Assembly: GCF_009728935.1 (NCBI RefSeq)
Contig: NZ_CP034235.1
Location: forward strand, 5,246,001 to 5,310,000
Direction of reading: 5' to 3'
Source of the DNA: Paenibacillus psychroresistens
GTDB taxonomy: Bacteria; Bacillota; Bacilli; Paenibacillales; NBRC-103111
Length of the DNA stretch: 64,000 bases
Shown: piece by piece, positions 25,000 to 34,632 of the stretch
How positions within the stretch are numbered: the first letter of the stretch is position 1
Layout of the letters: every line of letters begins with the position of its first letter
Translations under genes and position numbers: made by a program
The notes under the pieces: model-generated
Database searches by the model: none
Told to the model about the DNA's origin: nothing
Seen by the model: only the letters and a program-made list of their open reading frames with translations

Positions 25000-26673
25000 T
25001 TATTTTTGTGTCGCTTCGATTACTTCTTTTGTTATTTGATCTCCACCTTGTTGCTTCCATTTGCTTACAAATGTATCAAACGTATCAACAGATGCGCTTC
25101 CTAAGATAATTTTCAGATAAGCTTCATCTTCAAGTTTCTTCAGATTAACCCACTTAGTGCGCATGGTATCGGTTTGATCATAAAATACACCAATCTTTTT
25201 CGTGATATTATCTCCTTCAAGCTTAGATGCGCCATCCAGATTAGCGGTTTTTTGAGCCCAGGCATAAAAATCCTTCTTAGGATTTGCCTTCTCATTCACA
25301 TAGGCTTGATATATTTGAACAGATTCGCCCTTTAAGGTATCCGCCGTTGTTTTGCCATCAATCACACTTTGTACAGCAATAGCTTTCTTTTCTTTATCGT
25401 CGTAATTGCTAAGTAGAATAGAGAAAGGCATTAGCTGCCATTGGTATTCAGGATCGTTGACAATAATGCCATCTTTCTTCATCTGGTCCAGATTCATTTG
25501 ATCAATATCGTGCTGAACATTCACCGTTTTGACAACAGCTTCTGGGTTTTTAAAGCCCTTCTTAACCACCAGATAATTTACGCTTGGCGCCATCATATGG
25601 GTGTTCATCTTACCGTCTTTACCGATTGGCGCTGCATAAGGAACCCAGTTTGCTTTGGGATCCTGTTTCATTGAATCACCAAACAAGTAGGAAATCCACC
25701 AAGGACCAAACAGAACCCCAGCCTTGCCACTTGCTACTGCTTCATCGGATTGTTGGGTTTTCTTAATGGCAAATTCCTTATCAATCAGACCTGCTTTATA
25801 CATTTCACTCAGTTTAGCCAGTGCCGTTTTGACTTCGGGTTGTACCGAACCATAGACTACTTCGCCTTGATCATTCTTATACCATAGTTGAGGAAAAGCA
25901 CCGAATGAGCTAAAAATGGAATCAAAGCCATAAATACTATTTCCTCCAACATTGACGATTTGCCCTGAATTTCCAAGCAGACCAAGCGCACCTTTCTTGC
26001 TTTTAAAAGTCTCAATAATGGCGTTGATATCATCTAAGGTTTGAGGCCCTTTTAATCCCAACTCATCCATCCAGTCTTGACGCAACCAAAGTAGGTTCAC
26101 TCCATCAGCACCTGGACTCACATTCGGAATGCCCATAAGCTTGCCATCAAAAGTAGCTGACTTAAGGCTATACCCGCCTGTGGAATCATAAGATGCTTTC
26201 AAATCCGGAGATGCATAGTTAGTGTAAGCTGCTGTTAAATCTTCAAGCAGTCCTGCATTCACCATTTGTACCAGCTGTTGTTTATCTACAACTAGCGTAT
26301 CCGGTATTTCGTTGCTTGCTAGGGCAATACTAACCTTTTGTCTATAAGCGTCTTGAACATTTGTTGCTTGCCAAGCATCTACATATTTAATATTTAATTT
26401 TTTGGAAATATACTTCGTCAAATCGTTGTCTTCTACGGTTGAACCTTTTCCGAGCTTGGGAGCAGCTGCAGCTTCTTTTGCAATTGTAATGGTGACTGTG
26501 TCTTTCATTGGAGCGTATGGATCAGCCTGTTCGGCGGGTGCTGCAGATGCAGCTGATGACTCCTGAGCAGTTGCTGCTGGTGTGCTTGTTGCCGTACTAT
26601 TATCTGATTTGCTGCTGCAAGCGCTTAATAAAACAAGCGCACTTGCCATAAGGATTGCTAATGTTTTCTTCAT
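25000..26673 (-). CDS. Solute-binding lipoprotein, LplA/YtcQ type
   Basis: The N-terminus MKKTLAILMASALVLLSACS carries a lipobox (LLSAC, Cys19). It is followed by a Ser/Ala/Thr-rich linker, then 500 residues of a large family-1-type binding protein (WLRQDWMDELGLKGPQTLDD, GVLFGPWWISYLFG). At 557 aa it is longer than ordinary maltose-type proteins, as is usual for LplA/YtcQ members that take oligosaccharides. The context predicts arabino- or galacto-oligosaccharides. GGGGGAAGAAG precedes the ATG. Confidence 0.92.
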   Translation of the reverse strand: MKKTLAILMASALVLLSACSSKSDNSTATSTPAATAQESSAASAAPAEQADPYAPMKDTVTITIAKEAAAAPKLGKGSTVEDNDLTKYISKKLNIKYVDAWQATNVQDAYRQKVSIALASNEIPDTLVVDKQQLVQMVNAGLLEDLTAAYTNYASPDLKASYDSTGGYSLKSATFDGKLMGIPNVSPGADGVNLLWLRQDWMDELGLKGPQTLDDINAIIETFKSKKGALGLLGNSGQIVNVGGNSIYGFDSIFSSFGAFPQLWYKNDQGEVVYGSVQPEVKTALAKLSEMYKAGLIDKEFAIKKTQQSDEAVASGKAGVLFGPWWISYLFGDSMKQDPKANWVPYAAPIGKDGKMNTHMMAPSVNYLVVKKGFKNPEAVVKTVNVQHDIDQMNLDQMKKDGIIVNDPEYQWQLMPFSILLSNYDDKEKKAIAVQSVIDGKTTADTLKGESVQIYQAYVNEKANPKKDFYAWAQKTANLDGASKLEGDNITKKIGVFYDQTDTMRTKWVNLKKLEDEAYLKIILGSASVDTFDTFVSKWKQQGGDQITKEVIEATQK

Positions 26674-26851
26674 TCTTCTTCCCCCAATAGTTGTTGTCTA
26701 CGAGCTCTAATTTAGCTCTGTACTTATCATAATGCTTCTTCTGCAAAAGACGGGAACGAGGAATTTACTCCGAAAGGAGGAATAAATTGTGCAGAATGGA
26801 GCTATAACAGAATATTCTACCCATCCAGCAATAAAATTCGTATTGTTTTTT

Positions 26852-26880
26852 TGAAAAATAAAAACCGCATAGGAGCGGCT
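26852..26880 (-). terminator. Terminator of the sensor-regulator genes
   Basis: On the minus strand AGCCGCtcctatGCGGTTTTTATTTTT is a short GC stem followed by a T tract, immediately after the response-regulator stop. It separates the two-component operon from the transporter operon. Confidence 0.75.
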
Positions 26881-26898
26881 TAGATTTAGATGATTCAG

Positions 26899-27942
26899 TT
26901 AGTCTCGATTAGATTGCCGATATTCACTTGGGAGTTGGCCGATTTTTAATTTGAATACTTTACTAAAATATTTTTCATCGAGAAAACCGCATTTTTCTGC
27001 GATCGTATAGATCGGTTGATTTGTTGAGGTAAGCAGTGTTTTGGCATAACGAATATGGACTTCCTGCAGATAAGTAAAGAATGAGATATCCATAATATCC
27101 TTAAAGCTTTTACTAAAGTAGCTTTTGCTCATGTTCACTTCAATGCAAATCTCGTTTTGATTGAGCCGTCGCCCCACATGATGATTCATATAACTGACAG
27201 ACTTGAGAATAGATTGAATAATATCCTCCGAATAACCGCTTTTTAGCAGCTTTTGTTTGATTGCATCTCTATTGGTTTGCAGCATCTCAATCCACTTATG
27301 AAACGATGTTTCAGCTAGATCTTGCTGTAGTTCTTGCGGCAGAGCAAAAGGCAGCTTTTCTCGCCATTCCTGATATGCTTTAAGCGCAACCACTGTTCTG
27401 TCCTTATCTGGCAATTGCTCAACTGCTGCTACCATGCTTTTAAAGTAAGTGTCATTCATGATCCACTGCAAGGAACTCCATAATTCGTTTATTTCCTTTA
27501 AATCGCTTCCGATTACTGAAGGCTGAGTCATCTTTTCAACTTCAACATGAGCTTGTCTTGCTGCTTGGTTATTTATGCGAATGACAATTCTAGTCAGTAA
27601 TTGCTCCAGATTTTCCAGTTGGGTCTTCACGATATAATCAATAGCGCCTAGTCTTAAGGCTTCTTGAATATATTCAAAATCCTGATGACAGGTTAGAATC
27701 ACAGTCATTAATTCAGGGTAACGTTCAGACACCTGCTCTAGCAACTCTAAACCACTCATTCCAGGCATTGTAATATCCGTAAATAATAACTTTACTGGAT
27801 TGAGCGCGAGAAACTCCAAAGCCTTATCAGCGGAAGATGCTTCTCCTACAATAGCAATGCCAAACTTATCCCATGGTACCATATGCCGTAGACCCTTTCT
27901 TACAATGCTTTCATCATCCACAATCAAGGCATTAATGGTCAT
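26899..27942 (-). CDS. AraC-type response regulator, YesN-like
   Basis: The receiver domain starts MTINALIVDDESIVRKGLRH, with phosphoacceptor D56 in LLFTDITMPGMSG. A linker of about 120 residues follows. The C-terminal 100 residues form a double AraC helix-turn-helix (NMSKSYFSKSFKDIMDISFF, then AEKCGFLDEKYFSKVFKLKI). GAGGAGG sits six bases before the ATG at 27942; the frame's earlier TTG lies inside the site. It overlaps the kinase end by about 11 bp, implying coupled translation. Its likely target is the adjacent importer and hydrolase operon. Confidence 0.92.
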   Translation of the reverse strand: MTINALIVDDESIVRKGLRHMVPWDKFGIAIVGEASSADKALEFLALNPVKLLFTDITMPGMSGLELLEQVSERYPELMTVILTCHQDFEYIQEALRLGAIDYIVKTQLENLEQLLTRIVIRINNQAARQAHVEVEKMTQPSVIGSDLKEINELWSSLQWIMNDTYFKSMVAAVEQLPDKDRTVVALKAYQEWREKLPFALPQELQQDLAETSFHKWIEMLQTNRDAIKQKLLKSGYSEDIIQSILKSVSYMNHHVGRRLNQNEICIEVNMSKSYFSKSFKDIMDISFFTYLQEVHIRYAKTLLTSTNQPIYTIAEKCGFLDEKYFSKVFKLKIGQLPSEYRQSNRD

Positions 27943-29659
27943 TTGGTGCCTCCTCAATCCGATTAGGAATTACAAGCGCAATGCGAGTGCCTTCATTCAG
28001 CTTACTGGTAATCTCCATTTTAGCCTGTTGGCCATAATAAGTGTCTAGCATTTTGCGAACATACCTTAAGCCAATCCCTAAACCAATTTTTTCTTTTTGG
28101 GTATCTTCAAGCAGCATTTGCTCCAACTTCTCAGCTGTTATTCCTTTGCCGTTATCCGAAACAGTTAAAGAGATACGTCCATTTTCCACTAATTCAACAT
28201 GAACATCAATGCGTCCTTCATCATTCGTCATCCCGTGGTAGAGGGCATTCTCTACAAGCGGTTGAAGCACAAAACGCGGCAGCGGAATCCCTTCAGTTGC
28301 TGGATCCACATGAATTTGCACATTGAAGGTATAATCATAACGAATGCTCTGCAGGTTAATATAATCACAAACCGCCTCTATCTCCTCGGAGACTGTTACT
28401 ATGATACTATTTTTACCTAAATTATAGTGCAGTACACGTGTAAAAATAGTCACTAAGTCGACAATATCGCTCTTCCCATGCATTCGAGCAAGCCACTGAA
28501 TTGTGTTCAAGGTATTATGAATAAAATGAGGATTAATCTGCACAAGCAGCTTCTCCACTTCTAGTTGCCCACGCTGCTTTTCCTTATTCTCCACCTCAGC
28601 AATCAATTCAAAAATTCGATTCCGCATTAATTGAAAATTACCATACAGATGCTGGAATTCCAATAAATCAAATTGAATGGTGGATTGATCATTTAGGTTA
28701 AGACTAAACTGGTTAATAGCCTGATTCATCTGATGTAAGGGGCGACTGATCATCCGCCAGATCAACCATCCTAACAATAAGCTTACTAAAAGAGAGCCAA
28801 ATGCAACAATCATGAATTGATTTCGCCACTTGACAATTTCTTGTCTATAGTCTGATTCTCTTACAGAAATCACTAATTGCCAACCCGCTGCACTTGTGGA
28901 TACAAACGAACGTAGGTTAGGATCTGGCTGTTCAGCATTGCCAAAAACCATTTGCCGGTTATTAAAAAGCTCCTTGCCGTCAAAGCTATTTATTCTATGA
29001 ATAAGCTTCAAACCCAGTATTTCACTGGTGAACAGACTCTTCAAATTAGCTCCAAGTTTGGTTTCCAGATAAACGTAAAAAGCATTGCCCTGATCATCCT
29101 CAAGCTTGCGAATCAGTGAAAACACTAAATTTGAATCCTGTTTATTCATGCTTGGATGAGGACCGTAATACGAAAGTAAATTTGCTGGATAGAGAACTGG
29201 GAGACTCTCCATTGAAAAATTTTCAACCGAATCTATATTTGTAAATTGTACAGGCTCGTTTAAGCTCGGAAAGTAATAAAAGACAGCACCTAAATTAGGA
29301 TTAGAAGAATAGATATTTACTAACGATTTGTTCACATTCTTGAATAACAAGGCTTGCTGAAATCCATCATTTTCAGATAAGAAATCAACCACATCCCTAC
29401 CCACACCGCCATCCACAACCAGCAATTGCGAGACACTGTTCATATCATTCAGTAGCTTTTCGATTTCCATCCGCTCGGTTTTAACAAAGCTCTGCATATC
29501 ATCATTGATTTTCTTAACTTGGACGACATAAATGTAATAATATGAAATATAGCCAATCAAAATAATCGGTATCAACGTCGAAACAAGCAGTAAAATGCCT
29601 AATCTGTTCTTAAGTGTCTTGGGCCAAAATCGACCTTTGGGAAAATAACGAACAACCAT
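27932..29659 (-). CDS. Sensor histidine kinase, YesM-like
   Basis: Membrane segment 1 (residues about 20-44, LGILLLVSTLIPIILIGYIS) and segment 2 (about 280-302) flank an extracellular sensor of about 230 residues. Then come HAMP, the His-kinase block QINPHFIHNTLNTIQWLARM (His near 380) and an ATPase with NALYHG, DNGKGI and GIGLRYVRKML. This is the standard LytS/YesM class that senses carbohydrates, often through the binding protein. It is the partner of the overlapping response regulator. Confidence 0.93.
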   Translation of the reverse strand: MVVRYFPKGRFWPKTLKNRLGILLLVSTLIPIILIGYISYYYIYVVQVKKINDDMQSFVKTERMEIEKLLNDMNSVSQLLVVDGGVGRDVVDFLSENDGFQQALLFKNVNKSLVNIYSSNPNLGAVFYYFPSLNEPVQFTNIDSVENFSMESLPVLYPANLLSYYGPHPSMNKQDSNLVFSLIRKLEDDQGNAFYVYLETKLGANLKSLFTSEILGLKLIHRINSFDGKELFNNRQMVFGNAEQPDPNLRSFVSTSAAGWQLVISVRESDYRQEIVKWRNQFMIVAFGSLLVSLLLGWLIWRMISRPLHQMNQAINQFSLNLNDQSTIQFDLLEFQHLYGNFQLMRNRIFELIAEVENKEKQRGQLEVEKLLVQINPHFIHNTLNTIQWLARMHGKSDIVDLVTIFTRVLHYNLGKNSIIVTVSEEIEAVCDYINLQSIRYDYTFNVQIHVDPATEGIPLPRFVLQPLVENALYHGMTNDEGRIDVHVELVENGRISLTVSDNGKGITAEKLEQMLLEDTQKEKIGLGIGLRYVRKMLDTYYGQQAKMEITSKLNEGTRIALVIPNRIEEAPNDH

Positions 29660-29993
29660 ACCACTTCACTCCTACTAATAGTAAAATAAAATTTATCTAT
29701 TAATTAGACAATATTCGACATGTTATGTGCTGTCAAGAAATTGGTCAGATATACTTGCATAGCTGATGGTCAAACCAGGCGCTTGGAAGAACAGCGTAGT
29801 ACGCAGCAATGTACCTATGAAGTACGTTTATCTGTTGCGGCATCTTGAAATAAATCATTTATTGTTGCTTCTAAAACGAGCCTGCCTATAAATACGTAGG
29901 TTTAAAAAGCTTTTAATATTTTTGTCAGTCATACCTCATCGTTTAAATGACAACTATTCCACATTGGTTGAAATGCTCATACTTTCAGCGAAT

Positions 29994-30038
29994 AAAAAAC
30001 CGTTCCTTTAGTCATAAAATGACTGAGGAACGGTTTTT
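29994..30038. terminator. Strong bidirectional terminator
   Basis: AAAAAACCGTTCCT.TTAGTCAT pairs with ATGACT.AGGAACGGTTTTTT around an AAA loop, with A and T tracts on the two sides. It insulates the kinase promoter region from the next locus. Confidence 0.8.
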
Positions 30039-30135
30039 TATTATACTATGATATTCGTTAAACATTTTATAAGCTAATACCATTTTGTATTCCAATAATT
30101 ATGTCCCTAAACATCATAAACTAGGTAGACTTAGT

Positions 30136-30358
30136 TGTTAAAGAACTCTATTTTTCATTAAACATCTTTATTTTCCATTAAAGAACTCTATTTTCCCGGA
30201 TCAATATATTAATCCAGGAAAATAGAGTTCTTTAATGGGAGTGTTGATTTACCGGTTTTTTTCAACTTCTCAGAAAGGTAATAATATTAATTAAGTTCTT
30301 TAATGATGCATAAAATATATTGCCAACCCAAATTTAGTGGAAAATAGAGTTCTTTAGC
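30136..30358. repeat. 20-nt repeat element, copy B
   Basis: It starts TGTTAAAGAACTCTATTT and has three tandem units. An exact inverted copy follows: the unit ATTAAAGAACTCTATTTTCC at about 30177 pairs with GGAAAATAGAGTTCTTTAAT at about 30218, across a GATCAATATATTAATCC loop. Two spaced inverted units follow, TTAAGTTCTTTAATGATG and GGAAAATAGAGTTCTTTAGC. It has the same orientation as copies A and C. Confidence 0.82.
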
Positions 30359-30817
30359 GGATCGCTATTTAAAGATAATATAGTTTAACTGGTGAACCCC
30401 TGTTTAAGAAAATCTCACCTGACTAAGAGCAATCTTATGACACCAATTTAAACTATTAGCATACTTATGGTTCTGCGATCGGCAATATTATGCTTCCAAT
30501 CTACATTTCCAATATCAAAACCTTTTAAAAGGGAAGCAAACAGGACCAACAGGATTACCTGCTTGGACATGCTGCAAACCGGACATAGCAGCTACCTATC
30601 GCTGATGAAACTCTCCATTTGGTCCTCCTACGAACCGAAATCCTAAAGTTGTTCCTGCTATATGGACTCTGGCCTCGCGGTCACGGCTAGGTTTTTTTTT
30701 CGTTTCACCTCAAAATCACCTGACTCTGCTACCATCTGGCGGGACGAGGCTGCATGACTTGGGTGAATCGTAATGACTCGATGAAAGCTGTCCTTTTGTT
30801 TCACATATGTCATTCAC

Positions 30818-31786
30818 TTATATTTGCGACCAATCAAATACTATAAACAACTCTTTGTAAGTACGTTCAGCCAATCCCTGATAGACGTTTTGCGCATCAC
30901 GAGGGGAGACCTTTCGAATGAGACCTTCTAATGAAATTCTACCTTCTTGCAGCCACTTGGCAGCGATTTGAATATTCGAAAAAATGCTATGTGGTTGCCG
31001 TTCATTAGAGAAGGCCGGAAGCTCCCATTCCCATCCGCTTCTTAAGACAGCATATTTATGAAACACCTCCCAGGCAATGTCATGTGCGGAGTGTTCGGTA
31101 CGCTTTTTCCACGGCACTCCAATCATGACTACCTCACCCCGCATCTGAACAGAGCGCAATCCATCCAATATAGCTTGTTCATGTCCTGAACATTCCAGCA
31201 CTAAAGCAAATGGAAGGAGTTTCGGATCCTGTGCGGAAATGGAAGAATACACATTGTTTATACCGGATAGCCTTAAAGCTTGAAGTCGCTCCTCGTCTGG
31301 GTCGCAAACCGTTACCTCATAACCGGATATTCTAAATATATGTGCAGCCAAGAATCCAACCGGGCCCGCCCCCATTACTAGCACACGATCACCTGGACGA
31401 GCATGGGTGGTTGTTAAAGTTGTCATGCTCACTCCCATTAACCGTGCAATAGCCCCTTTCCATTCATCCAAGCCCGCTGGTAATGGTAATGTCCAATCTG
31501 CTTTAAGCATTTGCCGCAAGCTGTGATTTCCCATTGAAAAAATGATATCTCCTACCTTAATATCCTTCACATGATCGCCTATCTGAATAACTTTGCTAAC
31601 AGTCGCATAACCAGAAGGTTTCGGAAAAGGTGGTTCCCCAAAAAATCCCCAATTTAATTCGGTGCCCGGACTGATTAAGCTAAACAGGGTCTCTGAAGCG
31701 ATTTCATCTACATCAGGCTCCCCGATTTGAGAGACTTCAAGCAATTCCGCTTTTGCAAATTCAGTCATGGTTATTGCATAATTCAT
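30818..31786 (-). CDS. Medium-chain dehydrogenase/reductase
   Basis: The 322-aa protein has an N-terminal GroES-like part (SPGTELNWGFFGEPPFPKPS, VGDIIFSMGNH) and a Rossmann nucleotide site VLVMGAGPVGFLAAHIF with G139, G141 and G144. Catalytic-zinc Cys/His positions of alcohol dehydrogenases are not evident, so zinc dependence is doubtful. It overlaps the preceding TIM-barrel gene by four bases (ATGA). Dehydrogenase plus isomerase-like barrel pairs are common in inositol or sugar-derivative catabolism, but the substrate is unknown. Confidence 0.82.
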   Translation of the reverse strand: MNYAITMTEFAKAELLEVSQIGEPDVDEIASETLFSLISPGTELNWGFFGEPPFPKPSGYATVSKVIQIGDHVKDIKVGDIIFSMGNHSLRQMLKADWTLPLPAGLDEWKGAIARLMGVSMTTLTTTHARPGDRVLVMGAGPVGFLAAHIFRISGYEVTVCDPDEERLQALRLSGINNVYSSISAQDPKLLPFALVLECSGHEQAILDGLRSVQMRGEVVMIGVPWKKRTEHSAHDIAWEVFHKYAVLRSGWEWELPAFSNERQPHSIFSNIQIAAKWLQEGRISLEGLIRKVSPRDAQNVYQGLAERTYKELFIVFDWSQI

Positions 31787-32628
31787 TTGTAGACCCCCAT
31801 TTCAATTCCAGCTTCTTTAGCTACACTTCGAATATAATCAGCAGCTATACTATATTCTGCTTCTGAATTTAAATGCTCCAGCATCAACGGCGTATCCCTA
31901 TGCAGTCCGTTTAATTGCTGTAGAAATACCCGATAATCCAATGCACCTGACCCTGGAATAACTTCGTCTAAATGAAAGCTCGAGTGTGTAGTAAGCTTAA
32001 CATCCTTGGCATGACAGCTTTTTACATAAGATCCTAATTTAGCGAAACACTCCGTCAATAATGCTGCATTCTGAAAATATGTTCTAGGAGATATAATTAA
32101 ATTTACAGGATCAAGATGAACAGCAAAGCCTTTGCGGTCGATTGCTCTAATTAATCTTACATAGCTATCAGCAGAATCCGGGAATACCCATTGCATAGTT
32201 TCCAACGTATAAAAAGTTTGCTGAGGATTAACTGCATCTATGATGCTGCGAACGGTATCGACAATCAATGCAAATGTATCTTCAGTCAAATTATCTGCAT
32301 AAGCTCCATTCGAAATCTCGCCTCGTGCCCCAGCTATATTAACGCAGCAACGAGCGCCCAGTTTTTCAGCATAATTAAGCCTTTCTTGGCAATAACTTAT
32401 TGCCTTTAACCGTCTGGCATCATCGGTGTCAAGTGGATTGCACCAAGCCCCAACCTCAGCAATTAGCAAGTCGGCTTTTTCTGCTTCCTTTCTATAGCTT
32501 TGAATCAAGCTTTCATCCCCGCTATCGATATCTGGAGAGTATGCAGTTGTATAGCCGGCAGCTTTGTGTGCTCTCACCCACTCAAGGGGATCCTTTGTAT
32601 CCACGAATATTAGTCCACCAAGCCTCAT
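31783..32628 (-). CDS. Sugar isomerase/epimerase-like TIM barrel
   Basis: At 281 aa it has the xylose-isomerase-like (AP endonuclease 2 superfamily) pattern: DLLIAEVGAWCNPLDTDDAR, a metal ligand Glu in YTLETMQWVFPDS, FAVHLDPVNLI with His/Asp ligands, SCHAKDVKL, and a final Glu in TPLMLEHLN. These are the positions of the divalent metal site in the superfamily. It should isomerise or epimerise a keto or aldo sugar. The stop overlaps the dehydrogenase start. It diverges from the AraC-type gene across 190 bp. Confidence 0.85.
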   Translation of the reverse strand: MRLGGLIFVDTKDPLEWVRAHKAAGYTTAYSPDIDSGDESLIQSYRKEAEKADLLIAEVGAWCNPLDTDDARRLKAISYCQERLNYAEKLGARCCVNIAGARGEISNGAYADNLTEDTFALIVDTVRSIIDAVNPQQTFYTLETMQWVFPDSADSYVRLIRAIDRKGFAVHLDPVNLIISPRTYFQNAALLTECFAKLGSYVKSCHAKDVKLTTHSSFHLDEVIPGSGALDYRVFLQQLNGLHRDTPLMLEHLNSEAEYSIAADYIRSVAKEAGIEMGVYK

Positions 32629-32820
32629 TCTTTTTCACACCTTTCTTAAATTATGTATAAGTGATCCTTACTAGTTAAAAATAAGCTTTAATCCGCTAAA
32701 TTTAAATGTCCAATAATCGCAAGATTGTATCTGAAAATCCAACCCACCAGAATTTACAATTTATATAATTAATAAATCCTAGCAAAATTCTGTTATGATA
32801 AGGGCGAAGAGGAGTGTGAG

Positions 32821-33687
32821 ATGATGTATTTGTGGGGGAATTTTCCGGAAAATATGATTAAATTGAGGTTTGCAGAAGTGGGAAGCGGTTTTGCGAATGA
32901 CGGTTTCACTCACGAGAAAACAGTACCTTTTGTAATTGCAGCACAGGCCATTACTGGTGAATATGAGGTTGCCTCACCTATGGGTAAAATCACAGCATCT
33001 CAGAATGAGGTCTTTCTCTCCCCGTCTAATGTACCGTTAAAGATTACCCATAGAAGTGAGCCCCATAAACCAACCATGTCTTTTCAGTTTATCCATCTCG
33101 AGTTTATGCTTTTTGATACCATAGATATTTTTTCTGTTTTTACCCTGCCTTTAAAAGCAGACAAAGACACGGGTCAGCAGATAGGTGCAATAATTGCAGG
33201 ATTAATTCATTTGAAGGATATCTCCACAAAAAAGCATGCAATAAACAATTTATTACAGCGTAATGAACTTACATCTCGGCTGTTAAATATCTTATTAACT
33301 ATAAGCCGCCCACCTGATGATGAACTTATCAATTATCAAATTTACCAATCTGTTGTCCCGGTTTTCACATATATCAAAGATCATCTGGCAACTTCCATTA
33401 CAATGGATGACTTAATTCCGCTTATGCCAATGTCCCGTTCAGCCTTCTTCCATTTTTTTAAAAAGCACTTCCGGAAAACACCAATGGATTACTTAAAATC
33501 TATCCGCCTGAACGAAGCCTACCGTTTATTGTGTTATTCGGATAGATCGGTTTCCAAGGTTGCTGAAGAAACGGGATTCAGCAATACTTACCATTTTAGC
33601 AGGGAATTCCGGAAATACTTTCATAAAACGCCCTCTCAAGCGCGTAAAGCACATCAGGAATTAATGGATATGAGGGATCTTACTTAA
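32821..33687 (+). CDS. AraC-family regulator
   Basis: At 288 aa it has an N-terminal cupin-like sugar-sensing part (TGEYEVASPMGKITASQNEV) and a C-terminal double helix-turn-helix (MSRSAFFHFFKKHFRKTPMD, AEETGFSNTYHFSREFRKYF). GAGGAGTG precedes two ATGs. It lies between two minus-strand operons: divergent from the isomerase-dehydrogenase pair and convergent, with a 3-bp gap, to the GH29-like gene. It most likely controls the divergent pair and perhaps the hydrolase genes. Confidence 0.9.
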   Translation: MMYLWGNFPENMIKLRFAEVGSGFANDGFTHEKTVPFVIAAQAITGEYEVASPMGKITASQNEVFLSPSNVPLKITHRSEPHKPTMSFQFIHLEFMLFDTIDIFSVFTLPLKADKDTGQQIGAIIAGLIHLKDISTKKHAINNLLQRNELTSRLLNILLTISRPPDDELINYQIYQSVVPVFTYIKDHLATSITMDDLIPLMPMSRSAFFHFFKKHFRKTPMDYLKSIRLNEAYRLLCYSDRSVSKVAEETGFSNTYHFSREFRKYFHKTPSQARKAHQELMDMRDLT

Positions 33688-33690
33688 TCC

Positions 33691-34632
33691 TTATCCTCTT
33701 ATGGCTTCTTTGAGATTCTTCAGAAACCCCATTTGTTCAGGCGAAATCGATCCGTCCCTGTACACGCCGACATCGAGGGTTACAACACCTTGTTTATCCG
33801 TGCAGTTTTTAACATACTGTACCACTTCTTCGTCTGGCAGCTTGTTGTTGGTATAAGCCCAGAAGTCTCCAAGGAACGTTAAGCAATGCCACTGTATGCC
33901 ATCCACCCATCTGTCTTCCGGAAATAACTCCATAACTGCTTGCTCTCCAGCTGTATAATCGTCTGCAATCGTCGCCTTTACGATAACCAAACCCGGATTG
34001 AAAGCGACAATACTGTCGGAGTTGCCGCTTTTGGCAGCTTTACTTAAAGTCATACAGTAAACATCATTATAGTAAAGATCACTGTAATAACCATCGAACC
34101 ACCAGCCGACTATCTTCGAACCGTAACGATCCGACCACTCTTTAATCACTTCACTCCAGCGATCACGGAAAACGGGAGTGGGCAAATAATGATAACCGTT
34201 CGCCGCAAGCTCAGGGCTGCCAAGCGCAACGCTTGCTTCCTGATCGCCATATGGGGAGTGAGCAATCAAGTACAGCATCAATTTAATTCCTTTGGCCTCA
34301 AGCGCTTCATGCAAATCAAGTATAAGATCTCGTTCAGAGCATTTTTCACCAGCCGCATGACCGGTATAGGCATCATAAATCGAGTTGGGAGCACAGAAAT
34401 AACCGGAGCATTGTCCCAGCGTAAACATCACATAGGCCGCGCCAGCTTGCGAAGCTTGTTCGGCAAATAAATTGACATTAAAAGCATTAACACAAGTATT
34501 CCAGTCCGTTACTTGATCTTGATGGAGGCCGCGGTCAAATTCTTTCGGATTAAATGGGGTTAGGTTCTGCAATTCCGACATATAGTGGACGAATAAACCG
34601 TATTGAGCTTCTTTAAACCAATCTGTGTTCAT
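33691..34632 (-). CDS. GH29-like (alpha-L-fucosidase type) hydrolase
   Basis: At 313 aa it opens WFKEAQYGLFVHYMSE, the GH29 barrel signature with Tyr in place of the usual Trp-Gly. The probable nucleophile is D180 in GSKIVGWWFDGYY. It has no signal peptide and no C-terminal beta-sandwich, so it is shorter than standard fucosidases (about 450 aa). It may act on another sugar. The ATG overlaps the esterase-like gene stop by four bases. It is the last gene in the GH2-GH172 operon order. Confidence 0.75.
   Translation of the reverse strand: MNTDWFKEAQYGLFVHYMSELQNLTPFNPKEFDRGLHQDQVTDWNTCVNAFNVNLFAEQASQAGAAYVMFTLGQCSGYFCAPNSIYDAYTGHAAGEKCSERDLILDLHEALEAKGIKLMLYLIAHSPYGDQEASVALGSPELAANGYHYLPTPVFRDRWSEVIKEWSDRYGSKIVGWWFDGYYSDLYYNDVYCMTLSKAAKSGNSDSIVAFNPGLVIVKATIADDYTAGEQAVMELFPEDRWVDGIQWHCLTFLGDFWAYTNNKLPDEEVVQYVKNCTDKQGVVTLDVGVYRDGSISPEQMGFLKNLKEAIRG

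Larger units (their letters stand above)
29660..30817. other. Gene-free gap between loci
   Basis: It holds a terminator (29994-30038) and repeat element copy B (30136-30358). The stretch 30440-30780 has a short uninterrupted frame fragment (LDMLQTGHSSYLSLMKLSIW) that may be debris of a lost gene. I cannot name it, and no start or ribosome site supports a gene. Confidence 0.5.

Noticed and set aside
30440..30800. A gene remnant or RNA element in the gap after copy B
   Set aside because: Short frame pieces and a weak GC-rich hairpin before a T run at about 30680-30700 are present, but no family or riboswitch pattern could be supported.
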